The notes beneath the pieces were generated by a model. It searched no databases, was not told the origin of the DNA, and was given only the letters and a program-made list of their open reading frames with translations. From Rhizobium sp. Root274 (GTDB lineage: Bacteria; Pseudomonadota; Alphaproteobacteria; Rhizobiales; Rhizobiaceae), in contig NZ_LMJE01000001.1 in NCBI RefSeq assembly GCF_001429245.1, positions 525,048-589,047 of the forward strand: a stretch of 64,000 nucleotides of DNA. Direction: 5' to 3'. Below are positions 35,381-43,676 of this stretch, in pieces. Position numbers and translations under genes: made by a program. The number at the start of each line of letters is the position of its first letter. Position 1 is the stretch's first letter.

Positions 35381-36073
35381 ATGACTGCTGCCGCTGATCG
35401 AGACGCCCGCCACGGGGCAGGTTATGCCGCCTATGTCTTCGACGCCTATGGCACGCTGTTCGACGTGCATTCCGCCGTTCGGCGTCATCAGCAGGCGCTC
35501 GGACCCGACCACCAAGCCTTTTCCGATCTCTGGCGCGCCAAACAGCTGGAATATACCTGGGTCAGGAGCCTTGCCGGGCGCTACCGCGATTTTGCCGCGC
35601 TGACGGAAGAGGCGCTCGATGTCTGCTTTGCGCGGTTTCCGAAGATCGATCGGAGCGTCAAGGGCGATCTTCTCGATGCCTATCGGCGGCTGGATTGTTT
35701 TGCCGAAGTGCCGGCCGTGCTTTCGACGCTCAGGCAGCAAGGGGCGCGCATCGCGATCCTGTCGAACGGGACGCCGGCCATGCTCGACGAGGCGATGGCT
35801 GCGGCCGGCATCGGCGCGCTGATCGACGCGGTGTTTTCCGTCGATGTGCTGGCGATCTACAAGACGGCACCGGCGGCCTATGCCCTTGCGACGCAATCGC
35901 TGGGGCTTGAGGCCCGGGACATTGCCTTTCAATCCTCCAATCGATGGGATATTGCCGGGGCTAAAGCCTTTGGCTTCACCTGTCACTGGATCAATCGCGC
36001 AGGCGCGCCTGACGAATATCCGGAGCTTGCGCCGGACGGCGTGTTTTCAACGCTTCAAGGGCTTTTGGCATGA
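35381..36073 (+). CDS. HAD-superfamily haloacid dehalogenase, type II
   Basis: 230 aa. The nucleophile loop is [14 protein letters not shown] (Asp at about residue 20), followed by the cap segment, [12 protein letters not shown] (motif II Ser/Asn), the Lys of IYKTAP and [16 protein letters not shown], which has the Asn/Asp of L-2-haloacid dehalogenases. This family hydrolyses L-2-haloacids to D-2-hydroxyacids. AGAGGAG precedes the ATG at 35381. The tam gene starts within its stop (ATGA). Confidence 0.85.
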   Translation: MTAAADRDARHGAGYAAYVFDAYGTLFDVHSAVRRHQQALGPDHQAFSDLWRAKQLEYTWVRSLAGRYRDFAALTEEALDVCFARFPKIDRSVKGDLLDAYRRLDCFAEVPAVLSTLRQQGARIAILSNGTPAMLDEAMAAAGIGALIDAVFSVDVLAIYKTAPAAYALATQSLGLEARDIAFQSSNRWDIAGAKAFGFTCHWINRAGAPDEYPELAPDGVFSTLQGLLA

Positions 36074-36849
36074 CGCAGCTTGCATGGTCGGCACAGCAAT
36101 ATCTCAAGTTCGAGGACGAGCGGACGCGGCCGGCGCGGGATCTGCTCGCCCGTGTGCCGCTGGACCAGGCGACCTGCGTCATCGATCTCGGCTGCGGGCC
36201 GGGCAATTCGACGGAGTTGCTGGTGGAGCGCTTCGGGGCAAAGGCGGTGCGCGGGCTCGACAGTGACGACGACATGCTGGCGAAGGCGCGGGCACGGTTG
36301 CCGGAGATCCCCTTCATCAAGGCGGATCTTGCGACGTGGCGCCCGGAAGCGCCGGTCGATCTTCTCTATGCCAATGCGGTGTTTCAGTGGCTTCCCGATC
36401 ATCTCGATCTCCTGGCGACACTGATGGAGCATCTGTCGCCCGGCGGCGTGCTCGCGGTCCAGATGCCGGATAATCTGGGCGAACCGAGCCATCTGGCGAT
36501 GGAGCAGACGGGTGCGGAGGGCCCCTGGGCGCCGGCCTTTGCCGGCGGGCGCATCCGTCGGGCACGCCTGCCCGCCCCGGCCAACTATCTGCAGAGGCTG
36601 CAAGGGCTCTCATCGCGCGTCGATGTCTGGCACACGATCTACTATCACCCGATGGCGGATGCGAAGGCGATCGTCGACTGGGTCGAGGGCACGGGGCTTC
36701 GGCCCTATCTGGCGGCGGTTGCGCCCGACGCGCGGGAGGCCTTTCGCGACGCCTATCTCAAACGCATCGACGCCGCCTATCCGCCGATGGCGGACGGACG
36801 GCGGCTGCTGGCGTTTCCACGGTTGTTCGTGGTGGCGGTCAAGGGATAA
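36070..36849 (+). CDS. tam: Trans-aconitate 2-methyltransferase
   Basis: 259 aa. SAM-binding motif I is [11 protein letters not shown], motif [26 protein letters not shown], and the acidic loop GLDSDDDML. The N-terminus [21 protein letters not shown] and the overall length are those of Tam, which methylates trans-aconitate, an inhibitor formed from cis-aconitate in the TCA cycle. It overlaps the preceding dehalogenase by four bases, so the two are co-translated. A hairpin follows. Confidence 0.85.
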   Translation: MTQLAWSAQQYLKFEDERTRPARDLLARVPLDQATCVIDLGCGPGNSTELLVERFGAKAVRGLDSDDDMLAKARARLPEIPFIKADLATWRPEAPVDLLYANAVFQWLPDHLDLLATLMEHLSPGGVLAVQMPDNLGEPSHLAMEQTGAEGPWAPAFAGGRIRRARLPAPANYLQRLQGLSSRVDVWHTIYYHPMADAKAIVDWVEGTGLRPYLAAVAPDAREAFRDAYLKRIDAAYPPMADGRRLLAFPRLFVVAVKG

Positions 36850-36852
36850 GAC

Positions 36853-36892
36853 ACACTCCTGCAGGATGGATCGTAAACCCTGCAGGAAGTGT
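36853..36892. terminator. Hairpin between convergent genes
   Basis: ACACT-CCTGCAGG pairs with CCTGCAGG-a-AGTGT around a 13-base loop, after tam and before the YceI stop. CCTGCAGG is itself a palindrome, and the two copies together make a long stem with one bulge. Probable shared terminator. Confidence 0.5.
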
Positions 36893-36907
36893 TGGCTGGG
36901 CGCCGGA

Positions 36908-37513
36908 TCAAGGCTTCGGCGGCACGAATTCTGCCTCGATCAGAATGTCCACATCTTCCCCCAGTGCAGGGACAGAAAATCCAAGTCCCCAATCCGTCCG
37001 GTGAACCACGCCGGTGGCGGAAAAGCCGAGGCGGGGCTGCTTGTCCATCGGGTGTTCGGCGACCGAGCCATTGAAATGGACGTCGAGGCTTGCCGGGTGG
37101 GTTTCGCCCCGGAAGGTCAGGTCACCGGTGACGGTCGCCTGTCCCTCTCCCGTTACGGTTATCGAGCGGGTTTCGAAGGCAATCGGCTTCGCCGCGAGGA
37201 AATCTGCGCCGCTACCGATCTTGCTGTCGAAATCCTCGACGTCCGGGAACGGAAAGTCAGTCTTCACGGACATTGGATCGATGCTGACCTTCAGCACCGA
37301 ACTCTCCGGCTCCTCGGCGTTCCAGGCAAGCCGCGCCTCGATCCCGGTGAAGCGGGCGGTATAGTGGGAGAGGCCAAAATGGCTGATCTTCCACGTGAGG
37401 CTGGTATGGGCAGGATCCGTGACATAGACCCCGGTCGGCGCAGTTGCGTCCTGGGCGGCCAGAACAGTTGGCACCGGGGCGAGGAGAAAAAAAGCAAGAG
37501 CGAGCCTATTCAT
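36908..37513 (-). CDS. YceI-family periplasmic protein
   Basis: 201 aa with a signal peptide (residues 1-19, cleavage after VLA). The lipocalin-like YceI beta barrel reads YVTDPAHTSLTWKISHFGLSHYTARFTG, SKIGSGADFLAAKPIAFETRSITV and HRTDWGLGF. YceI proteins bind isoprenoid or amphiphilic ligands in the periplasm and appear with base or acid stress genes. It starts 10 bases downstream of the hemerythrin stop, so the two are one operon transcribed from 38.2 kb. Confidence 0.85.
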   Translation of the reverse strand: MNRLALAFFLLAPVPTVLAAQDATAPTGVYVTDPAHTSLTWKISHFGLSHYTARFTGIEARLAWNAEEPESSVLKVSIDPMSVKTDFPFPDVEDFDSKIGSGADFLAAKPIAFETRSITVTGEGQATVTGDLTFRGETHPASLDVHFNGSVAEHPMDKQPRLGFSATGVVHRTDWGLGFSVPALGEDVDILIEAEFVPPKP

Positions 37514-37523
37514 GGGTTTCTCC

Positions 37524-38234
37524 TTAGGCGGCGAGTTTCAGCCGGCCGGCGAGATCGCCGAAGGCTTTTGGGTTAAGGGACGGGCGCACGGCAAATTCGA
37601 TCACGGCATCGAAGATTTCCGGCGGCGCGCCCTTCTGCATGGCGCCGAGCATCAGCGCCCGCTCGAGCGGGTTCATCGCCGGGATCATGATGCGCATGAA
37701 GGCCATATTCTTTTCCGGCGAGAGCGAGGAGACGATCCTCAGTTCGATCGCCGAGAGCTCGTCGTCGGTGAAGCGGTTCCACAAAGCGGGTGCCGTTACC
37801 GTTTCTTCCTCGTGCATATGAGCGAGATCCTCGGCCAGATAGGCGGCGAATGCCAGGTAAAGCCTGCGGCCGGTGGCGCGACGATGCATCGGCCATGCGG
37901 TTTCGAGCCCACGGGCGAGCGCTTCCAACTGGCCAAAGGCCTCGCGGTGATCGTCGTGCTGGTGATCGACGGTGTCGGTCGCCACGCCGCGAGCGGCAAG
38001 CGGGCCGTGGATATGCTCGTCTTCATGGCTGACATGGGAGGCAGCCAGCATCAGATAGGTGCGCAGCAGTGCGAGGACTTCCTCGGTATCGTCGGCCTGA
38101 TCGAAGTCGGTAGCGCCGAGGCGAACCAAAAGCTCGGCCCCCGCCTTGCGCAGGCCCTTGTGAACGGCACCGTAGAGATCGTAGCGACCGTTCAGGTCCG
38201 GTATTGCGGTGATGGAAGTATGCGTATGCGTCAT
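37524..38234 (-). CDS. Hemerythrin-like HHE-domain protein
   Basis: 236 aa. Three His clusters fit a di-iron helical bundle: AASHVSHEDEHIHGPLA, DHQHDDHREAFGQ and HMHEEETV, each with Glu or Asp next to His. Hemerythrin domains bind oxygen, nitric oxide or hydrogen peroxide at iron. The ATG at 38234 has GAGAGGGG just upstream. The last 60 residues (IPAMNPLERALMLGAMQKGAPPE) are an extra helical region without known role. It is co-transcribed with the YceI gene and divergent from the flavin/GAF regulator. Confidence 0.8.
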   Translation of the reverse strand: MTHTHTSITAIPDLNGRYDLYGAVHKGLRKAGAELLVRLGATDFDQADDTEEVLALLRTYLMLAASHVSHEDEHIHGPLAARGVATDTVDHQHDDHREAFGQLEALARGLETAWPMHRRATGRRLYLAFAAYLAEDLAHMHEEETVTAPALWNRFTDDELSAIELRIVSSLSPEKNMAFMRIMIPAMNPLERALMLGAMQKGAPPEIFDAVIEFAVRPSLNPKAFGDLAGRLKLAA

Positions 38235-38314
38235 GATAAATGCCCCTCTCGTTGGCCGCCGAACACTTGCCCGGCGCGAATGGCAGCGGGATAAACCAGG
38301 CCTGAACGAGGGGC

Positions 38315-38364
38315 TTCCTAAATCCATCCTAAGCAAAAGGCGTGATTGCTAAGACTATCCTAAG
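38315..38364. promoter_or_regulatory. Phased direct repeats (candidate operator)
   Basis: Four related 8-mers: TTCCTAAA (38315), ATCCTAAG (38326), TTGCTAAG (38346) and ATCCTAAG (38357). Spacing is 11, 20 and 11 bases, so they sit on one face of the helix as two tandem pairs. OmpR/PhoB-type winged helices bind pairs of direct half-sites about 11 bases apart, and the regulator encoded downstream has such a C-terminal domain. They lie 37-86 bases before the flavin-barrel gene and 81-130 before the hemerythrin gene. Confidence 0.65.
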
Positions 38365-38400
38365 ATCATATCCTGCGCTGGTTTTGAGGGAGACGCGGTC

Positions 38401-38883
38401 TTGCTTGCATCCGAGGTGGCGCAATTGATCGAGGGTCAGGTGATGATCCTGGTGGCAACGCGGGATGAGAGCCATCGGCCAATGATCGGACGCGGATCCG
38501 GCGCACGACACGACCGTGCAACGGGCCTTGTCCATGTGTTGGTGTCGCAGAGCCAGTGGCCACGGACGGTGGCTGAGGCAAGGCACGGGCGAGCGATCGC
38601 CACCACCTTCGTGCAGCCGGACACCTACCGCTCCTGCCAGATCAAGGGGATCATCACCGAGAGCGGCCCTGCCGACGAGGCGGCATCTGCCTGGGGTCGG
38701 CATTACGTGCAGGAGCAGCTCTCGCTGATGAACCGGCTCGGCGTCACGCGGCTGCAATTGTCGAGCACCCTCAGCGACCGCGATCTCGTGCACATATCCT
38801 TCCGGCCGACGGATATCTTTGACCAGACGCCGGGTCCTGGTGCCGGCCGCAGACTGGAGCCAATGGCCGAGGGCGGCGCATGA
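38401..38883 (+). CDS. Small flavin-reductase-like (PNPOx-fold) protein
   Basis: 160 aa from TTG at 38401 with GAGGGAG upstream. The start LIEGQVMILVATRDESHRPMIGRGSGARH looks like a split-barrel (pyridoxamine phosphate oxidase-like) domain, as does RSCQIKGIITESGPAD. Such barrels bind FMN or haem. No catalytic assignment is possible. Its stop overlaps the next start (ATGA), which makes a two-gene operon with a larger protein that has a related N-terminal barrel, and the two may form a heterodimer. Confidence 0.6.
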   Translation: MLASEVAQLIEGQVMILVATRDESHRPMIGRGSGARHDRATGLVHVLVSQSQWPRTVAEARHGRAIATTFVQPDTYRSCQIKGIITESGPADEAASAWGRHYVQEQLSLMNRLGVTRLQLSSTLSDRDLVHISFRPTDIFDQTPGPGAGRRLEPMAEGGA

Positions 38884-40214
38884 TCGCGCTCACATCGCTT
38901 AGGGACAGCTTTGAAGGGGTGATCCCATCCGTCATCGCGACGACAGATGCCGAGGGCACGCCGAACATCTCCTATCTGAGCCATGTGCATATCGTCGGTG
39001 ACCGCCATGTGGCACTGTCCAACCAGTTCTTTTCCAAGACGACGACCAATGTCGCGGCCAACGGACTTGCGACCGTCATGGTGGTCGACGGGATGACGGG
39101 CGCCCAACACATCCTCGACCTGGAATTCGAGCGCTCGGAGACTGAGGGCCCGCTCTTTGACCGTCTCGCCGCCCATCTCGCCATTCTCGAACACGGCATG
39201 GCGGGCATCATGCGACTGAAGGCTGCCGACATCTACCGGGTCAAGGACTGCCGCGAGGTGCCGACGCCCTACCCGCTCGAAGCAGCACCCATCATCGAAC
39301 GACCCGACCTCATCGAGCCGACGGCGCGGCTTTCGCGGATACTGGCTGCAGCCAGCGACACGGAGAGCCTGCTCGACAGCACGCTCGACGGACTTGCCCG
39401 GATGTTCAGCATTCGCCATGCCATGGTGCTGGTGCCCGACGACAGCGGCCGGCGGATGATCACGATTGCCAGTTCCGGCTATGACAGTTTCGGCTTCGGT
39501 GCGGAAGTCGACTTCGGCGACGGCGTGATCGGGATCGCGGCAGCGACCCGGCAGATCGTGCGGATTACCGATCTCAGTCGCGGGCGGCGCTATGTCGACG
39601 CCGTGCGCTCGATGGCCGGTCTCGAGGGCGTGGCCAGCATACCGCTGCCGGCGCTTGACCGGCCCTTCAGCCAGATTGCGCTGCCGATGGTGGTGCATGG
39701 GCGGCTGGTGGGACTTCTCTTTGCAGAATCCGAAGAACGCTTCGCCTTTCGCCATCGAGACGAGCAGGCACTGGATCTGATCGCCACGCAGCTGGCCCAG
39801 GCGCTGCTACTGGCCGAACAGGAGCGCGAACGGCCGGAGCAAAGGGAAACAAGGCCCGCCACCGTGCCCGTTGGCAGGCCTGTTGCGACCCACTTCCAGC
39901 TGCGCTTCTATCCGCGGGACGGGTCACTCTTTCTCGACGATGATTACCTGATCCGCGGCGTCCCGGGCAGGCTGCTGAAGCATCTGGTGGAAGAATATCT
40001 GAAGACCGGCAAACGGGAATTCCTGAACCGCGAAATCCGCCGCGAGGGCAGCCTGATGCTGCCTGACATCAAGGACAATCTGGAGACACGACTGATCCTT
40101 TTGCGCCGCCGGCTTTCCGAAAAAGGCGGGCCGATCCGGCTGAGCAGCACCGAGCGCGGGCGGCTCAGGCTGGAGGTAGAGGGACAGGCAGACCTCGTCA
40201 TCGTCGAGGCCTGA
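38880..40214 (+). CDS. Flavin-barrel/GAF/winged-helix regulator
   Basis: 444 aa with three parts. Residues about 1-125: a PNPOx-like barrel (GVIPSVIATTDAEGTPNISYLSHVHIVGDRHVALSN). Residues about 150-310: a GAF domain (LDSTLDGLARMFSIRHAMVLVPDD, GFGAEVDFGDGVIGIAAATRQIVRI). Residues about 340-440: an OmpR-like winged helix (YLIRGVPGRLLKHLVEEYLKTG, NREIRREGSLMLPDIKDNLETRLILLRRRL, then the wing). It could sense a redox or gaseous signal and bind DNA. Neighbours with hemerythrin and YceI suggest oxygen, NO or peroxide stress. I know of no named family for this domain order. Confidence 0.75.
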   Translation: MIALTSLRDSFEGVIPSVIATTDAEGTPNISYLSHVHIVGDRHVALSNQFFSKTTTNVAANGLATVMVVDGMTGAQHILDLEFERSETEGPLFDRLAAHLAILEHGMAGIMRLKAADIYRVKDCREVPTPYPLEAAPIIERPDLIEPTARLSRILAAASDTESLLDSTLDGLARMFSIRHAMVLVPDDSGRRMITIASSGYDSFGFGAEVDFGDGVIGIAAATRQIVRITDLSRGRRYVDAVRSMAGLEGVASIPLPALDRPFSQIALPMVVHGRLVGLLFAESEERFAFRHRDEQALDLIATQLAQALLLAEQERERPEQRETRPATVPVGRPVATHFQLRFYPRDGSLFLDDDYLIRGVPGRLLKHLVEEYLKTGKREFLNREIRREGSLMLPDIKDNLETRLILLRRRLSEKGGPIRLSSTERGRLRLEVEGQADLVIVEA

Positions 40215-40220
40215 CGGTGA

Positions 40221-40250
40221 AGCGCCGCCCGAACCGCGGCGGCGCTTTTG
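40221..40250. terminator. Rho-independent terminator
   Basis: AGCGCCGCC and GGCGGCGCT-like arms (40221-40229, 40238-40246) enclose an eight-base loop and are followed by TTTTG. It follows the GAF regulator stop by 7 bases and lies before the converging CorA gene, so it may stop both. Confidence 0.75.
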
Positions 40251-40261
40251 TCTAACCGCGG

Positions 40262-41344
40262 TTACAGCCAGCCGCGCCGGCGGAAATAGAGGAAGGGCAG
40301 GAGCGCCGAGAGCACCATGAAGGCGAGTGCCATCGGGTAGCCGATTTCCCAGCTGAGTTCGGGCATGGACTGAAAGTTCATGCCGTAGATCGAGGCGACC
40401 AGCGTTGGCGGCAGAAAGGCGACCGAGGCGACGGTGAAGATCTTGATGATCTGGTTCTGCTCCAGATTGATCAGGCCGAGCGTCGCATCGAGCAGGAAGT
40501 TGATCTTGCCCTGCAGGAACTGCGCGTGGTCGCCGAGCGAGGTCGCATCGCGCTGCAGGAGCTTGATGCGCTGACGGGTATCCTTGGCGGCCTTGCGGCC
40601 GGGCACTTCGAGCGCGGCATGATAGGCAACGAGGCGGGAGATCGAGACGAGGCTTTCGCGTGTCGCGGTCAACAGATCGCCCTTGCGGCCGATCTGCTCG
40701 ATCAGGCCTTCGAGGTCACGCGATGACTTTTGCTTGTCAGCCTGTTTTTCCGCCGGTTTGCCATTGGCCTTGCGGGTGCGAAATACTTCGCGGGAGACGC
40801 CGTCGATCTCGTTGCCGCAGCGCTCCAGCACATCTGCCATGCGGTCGATGATGGCTTCGAGCAGGCCGAGCATGACCGTTTCGCCGGTCGAGCAGACGAG
40901 GCCGTTGCCACGTTTTGCCCGGGCGAGGAAAGCGGCAAAGGGTTTGGGATCGGCATACCGCACGGTGACCAGCGTGTCGCCCTTCAGGATGAAGGTGACC
41001 GGGGTCTTGACCGGGTCATCGCCATCGAGACCGGCCAGCGCCGTCATGGTCATGAATTCGGCACCGTCTTCCTGGTAGAGCCGGGCGGAAAGCTCGATCT
41101 CCTCCATCTCGTCACGGGTCGGGACGGCGATGGCAAGGCTCGCCTCGACCTTTCTCGTCTCGCCATATTCCGGATTGACGAGGTCGAACCAGACGGGGGC
41201 CTTGGCCTTGACGGCCGGGGCGTCGACAGTGAGCACATCCGACGGCACGTCGCTGGCGACGACTGAGGATTCGACAGGGGCCTCGACGGGCGCCGGATCG
41301 AAGGGCACGAGGTGATCGGCTTCGCGGGAAAACGAGCGCAGCAT
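40262..41344 (-). CDS. CorA-like magnesium/divalent metal transporter
   Basis: 360 aa. Long helical N-terminal cytoplasmic domain, then two C-terminal membrane helices with the ion-selecting motif YGMNF between them (near residue 323). Family members form pentamers that admit Mg2+, Co2+ or Ni2+. AAGGAG lies 6 bases before the ATG at 41344; an ATG two codons earlier is too close to that site. The residues VDAPAVKAKAP near the start are Pro/Ala-rich. It stands alone, convergent with the GAF regulator. Confidence 0.85.
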   Translation of the reverse strand: MLRSFSREADHLVPFDPAPVEAPVESSVVASDVPSDVLTVDAPAVKAKAPVWFDLVNPEYGETRKVEASLAIAVPTRDEMEEIELSARLYQEDGAEFMTMTALAGLDGDDPVKTPVTFILKGDTLVTVRYADPKPFAAFLARAKRGNGLVCSTGETVMLGLLEAIIDRMADVLERCGNEIDGVSREVFRTRKANGKPAEKQADKQKSSRDLEGLIEQIGRKGDLLTATRESLVSISRLVAYHAALEVPGRKAAKDTRQRIKLLQRDATSLGDHAQFLQGKINFLLDATLGLINLEQNQIIKIFTVASVAFLPPTLVASIYGMNFQSMPELSWEIGYPMALAFMVLSALLPFLYFRRRGWL

Positions 41345-41735
41345 GGGCATCTCCTTCGGCGACCGATCAGGCCGCCGCCGCCCTTGCATTCGCCAAGGAC
41401 TAGAGACGGGCCATCGGCCGGATATGTGACGTCGAACTTCGACTGTCGGGGTTCATCTTTCTGTCCTCTTGTCTGGCGGGTTTTGGGGCCACGCCTCACG
41501 CTGATAGATGTGCCTCATCGGCGGAAAAGTCAAGCGGCTGCAGAGGCTTGCCGCGGCTGCGAAGACGGCCGGGCTGGTGTGATCCGAAGGCTTTCGGGAG
41601 GTCGGTCGCAATCGCATTTCCAAACAGGTCAAGCAGGGTTGCAGCCCCGCCCTTGTCACCTTGCGCCGAAACATGGCAGAGACCGGCATCATCGTCTTAC
41701 TCCCGGCTTGCCCGGCAATATTCCGGAGAAATCTT
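41345..41735. other. Intergenic region, no gene seen
   Basis: ORFs in this stretch have no family motif or ribosome site and overlap one another on both strands. It probably holds the promoters of the divergent CorA gene and of the small gene at 41736. I see no repeat or hairpin beyond short GC-rich dyads. Confidence 0.4.
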
Positions 41736-41957
41736 GTGATCAAGATCATGGTCCTTTTGCATGCGGCGCAAGGCCGGGACTGGCAGGCGCCGCCCAAGGG
41801 CACCAGCCTGAAGACGCTGTACGAGGCCGAGGTACAGGGTTTCGTCGAGATCCGTGGCGAATTCCAGAAGCGGCAGTTCCGGCTGACCAAGCTCGGTTCC
41901 GACACGGTGGAGCGCGACCGGCGCCGGCTGGAGGCGCGACGGCAGACGGGGGACTGA
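41736..41957 (+). CDS. Small conserved-type protein, unknown
   Basis: 73 aa from GTG at 41736, with CCGGAGAA 5 bases upstream. Sequence IKIMVLLHAAQGRDWQAPPKG, then a charged C-terminus (DTVERDRRRLEARRQTGD). It looks like a small winged-helix or beta-hairpin protein, but I recognise no family. The frame is open up to 41661 without a supported start. It is followed by a clear hairpin terminator. Confidence 0.55.
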   Translation: MIKIMVLLHAAQGRDWQAPPKGTSLKTLYEAEVQGFVEIRGEFQKRQFRLTKLGSDTVERDRRRLEARRQTGD

Positions 41958-41974
41958 GGCGGGACGGAAAAGCC

Positions 41975-42004
41975 CCTTCGGCGCCGGGACAGTGACGCCG
42001 AAGG
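41975..42004. terminator. Bidirectional hairpin terminator
   Basis: CCTTCGGCG and CGCCGAAGG pair perfectly over nine bases around a 12-base loop. It sits between the small gene on the plus strand and the TetA-like MFS gene on the minus strand. Confidence 0.65.
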
Positions 42005-42024
42005 AAGCGCGTCGGGTCACACGT

Positions 42025-43212
42025 TCACATCTGCTCCTGCGGCTTATTGAACCGCAGACGCAGGATCAGGAGCGCGCCGAGGCCGTAGAGCATGGCAACT
42101 GAGAGCCAGATGGCGCCGGGCCAGATCGGTCTTGCCAGCAGATAGAGGTTGGAGAAACCGAGCGGGGCAAGGACCGAGGCGAGGCTGACAGTCGATTGCA
42201 GCAGGCCCTGGAACTTGCCTTGACCTGCCTCGCTCACCTGGCGGGTGGCAAGCGACTGCAGCGCCGGCACGCCTATTCCGCCGAGGGCCAGAATGGGCAT
42301 AGAAGCAAATACGACCCAGCCCTCCGATGCGACGGCGAAAAGGCCAAGGGCCGCACAGGCGCTTGCGATGCCGGCAAGGATCGCCGGTCGTTCGCCGAGG
42401 CGCTGTGTTGCGGGGCCGGGAAGAAAGGCCTGGGCGAGCGTCTGGCAGGTGCCGTATGCCCCGAGGGATAGGCCGATCCATAGACCGTTCCAGTGAAAGA
42501 CATCATTGCCCCACAGCGCCCAGCAGGTGCCATAGGCTTCGCCGAGACCGCTGAACAGAAAGAAGATCAGCACCAGTGGCAGCACATCTTTCATGGCGAA
42601 GAGCCAGCGGAAGGGACGGAGCGGGTTGAGGGCGCCAGGATCGATGGCCTGGTGGCCTGGCTTGCGGGTCTCCGGCAGGACAAAGAGGCACAGCAGGAGG
42701 TTGGCGCCCGTCAGGACGGCTGCGGCCAGGAAGGGAAGCCTGACCCAGTGATCGCCGAGCAGTCCGCCGAGCACGGGGCCGATGATGAAGCCGATGCCGA
42801 ACATGGCGTTCATCAGGCCGAAGCGCCGGGCGCGCTCGTCCTGCGCGGTCAGGTCGGTGATGTAAGCGGCGGCCACGGAGGTGTTGGCGCTGGTGAGACC
42901 CGCCAGAGCCCGGCCAAGAAAGAGCAGCCACAGGCTGGGTGCAAAGGCCAGGAACAGATAGTTGAGCATGGAACCGGCGAGCGAGATCAGCAGCACCGGG
43001 CGACGGCCGAGGCTATCGCTGAGCGCGCCCAGAACGGGTGCGAAGAGGAACTGCATAGCGGCATAAAGCGCCATCATGAGGCCGATATAGGGGGTGACGT
43101 CGCCGACATGGGTCACGTCTCTCAGCAGCGAAGGCAGGATCGGGAAGATCAGTCCGATGCCGAGGGCATCGAGCACGACAGTCATCAGGATAAGAATAAA
43201 AGGTCTGGTCAT
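42025..43212 (-). CDS. TetA-like MFS drug efflux pump
   Basis: 395 aa, 12 helices. LDALGIGLIFPILPSLLRDV is the conserved start of TetA-type pumps, and the loop between helices 2 and 3 has GALSDSLGRRPVLL (motif A). Tet(A)-class pumps export drug-metal chelates by proton antiport, but many relatives are general drug exporters, so resistance is not proven. GGAG precedes the ATG at 43212. No TetR gene lies next to it. The leader to 43374 carries three palindromes. Confidence 0.8.
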   Translation of the reverse strand: MTRPFILILMTVVLDALGIGLIFPILPSLLRDVTHVGDVTPYIGLMMALYAAMQFLFAPVLGALSDSLGRRPVLLISLAGSMLNYLFLAFAPSLWLLFLGRALAGLTSANTSVAAAYITDLTAQDERARRFGLMNAMFGIGFIIGPVLGGLLGDHWVRLPFLAAAVLTGANLLLCLFVLPETRKPGHQAIDPGALNPLRPFRWLFAMKDVLPLVLIFFLFSGLGEAYGTCWALWGNDVFHWNGLWIGLSLGAYGTCQTLAQAFLPGPATQRLGERPAILAGIASACAALGLFAVASEGWVVFASMPILALGGIGVPALQSLATRQVSEAGQGKFQGLLQSTVSLASVLAPLGFSNLYLLARPIWPGAIWLSVAMLYGLGALLILRLRFNKPQEQM

Positions 43213-43272
43213 AGCGTTGGCTCCGGACGTCAGACGGCCACGCGCAGGCGTGCGGTCAGAACGTCGTTCAGG

Positions 43273-43288
43273 CCCGAGATGTCTCGGG
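43273..43288 (-). promoter_or_regulatory. Inverted repeat 1 of MFS leader
   Basis: CCCGAGA-tg-TCTCGGG, a perfect 7+2+7 dyad 61 bases upstream of the MFS start. It could fold in the mRNA or bind a repressor dimer. Confidence 0.45.
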
Positions 43289-43310
43289 ACAGGTTTCAGG
43301 GAGTCGCTGA

Positions 43311-43333
43311 TCGAACCACGGATCGTGGTTCGA
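43311..43333 (-). promoter_or_regulatory. Inverted repeat 2 of MFS leader
   Basis: TCGAACCACG-gat-CGTGGTTCGA, a perfect 10+3+10 dyad 99 bases upstream of the MFS start. The strongest of the three and the best candidate for a repressor operator. Confidence 0.5.
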
Positions 43334-43349
43334 CGTGTGCTTGACCGCA

Positions 43350-43367
43350 TGGACGTGTATTCGTCCA
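43350..43367 (-). promoter_or_regulatory. Inverted repeat 3 of MFS leader
   Basis: TGGACG-tgtatt-CGTCCA, 6+6+6, about 138 bases upstream of the MFS start. With the other two it makes three dyads with gaps of 22 and 16 bases between them. Confidence 0.4.
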
Positions 43368-43676
43368 CCTGCTTACTCGCGCCATGATCATATCACTGGC
43401 GGATCAAGGTAAGCGGTCGCTTTTCGCGATGGGATTTATCTAGATTGAGAGGGGTCGTTTCGTCAAGCGCGTGGCGGGAACGGCGTTTCTCCTGCGGATG
43501 GCGGCTTTGCAGGAGTGGCGGGGCGGCCTGCAAGGCCGTATAGAGGGGCGAACCCGGCGCAGGTGCCGGTGGTGGCCAGACATGGCCCGCCGCACGCCTG
43601 CCGGTCCGACGCCCGCTGTTTCGGGTGTCGATGCCCCTGCCCTGCCGGATGCCGGCAAAGACGAGAGAGACGACCG

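Larger units (their letters stand above)
43213..43676. other. Leader and gap upstream of the MFS gene
   Basis: No gene is supported in the whole span. The first 160 bases, up to 43374, hold three inverted repeats (listed separately) in the MFS leader. The rest has overlapping GC-rich ORFs on both strands without motifs. The MFS frame stays open to 43368 and could encode a 52-residue extension or leader peptide, but without a ribosome site. Confidence 0.4.

Noticed and set aside
41453-41905. 150-codon minus-strand ORF upstream of the small gene at 41736
   Set aside because: No motif or ribosome site, and it overlaps a better supported gene on the other strand.
43324-43333. CGTGGTTCGA resembling the T-loop of a tRNA
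   Set aside because: It is one arm of the 23-base palindrome; no acceptor stem, anticodon arm or other tRNA parts surround it.
43213-43368. N-terminal extension of the TetA-like pump to 43368
   Set aside because: The extra 52 residues are Arg/Ser-rich and unlike any MFS start, and the ATG at 43212 has a GGAG ribosome site.
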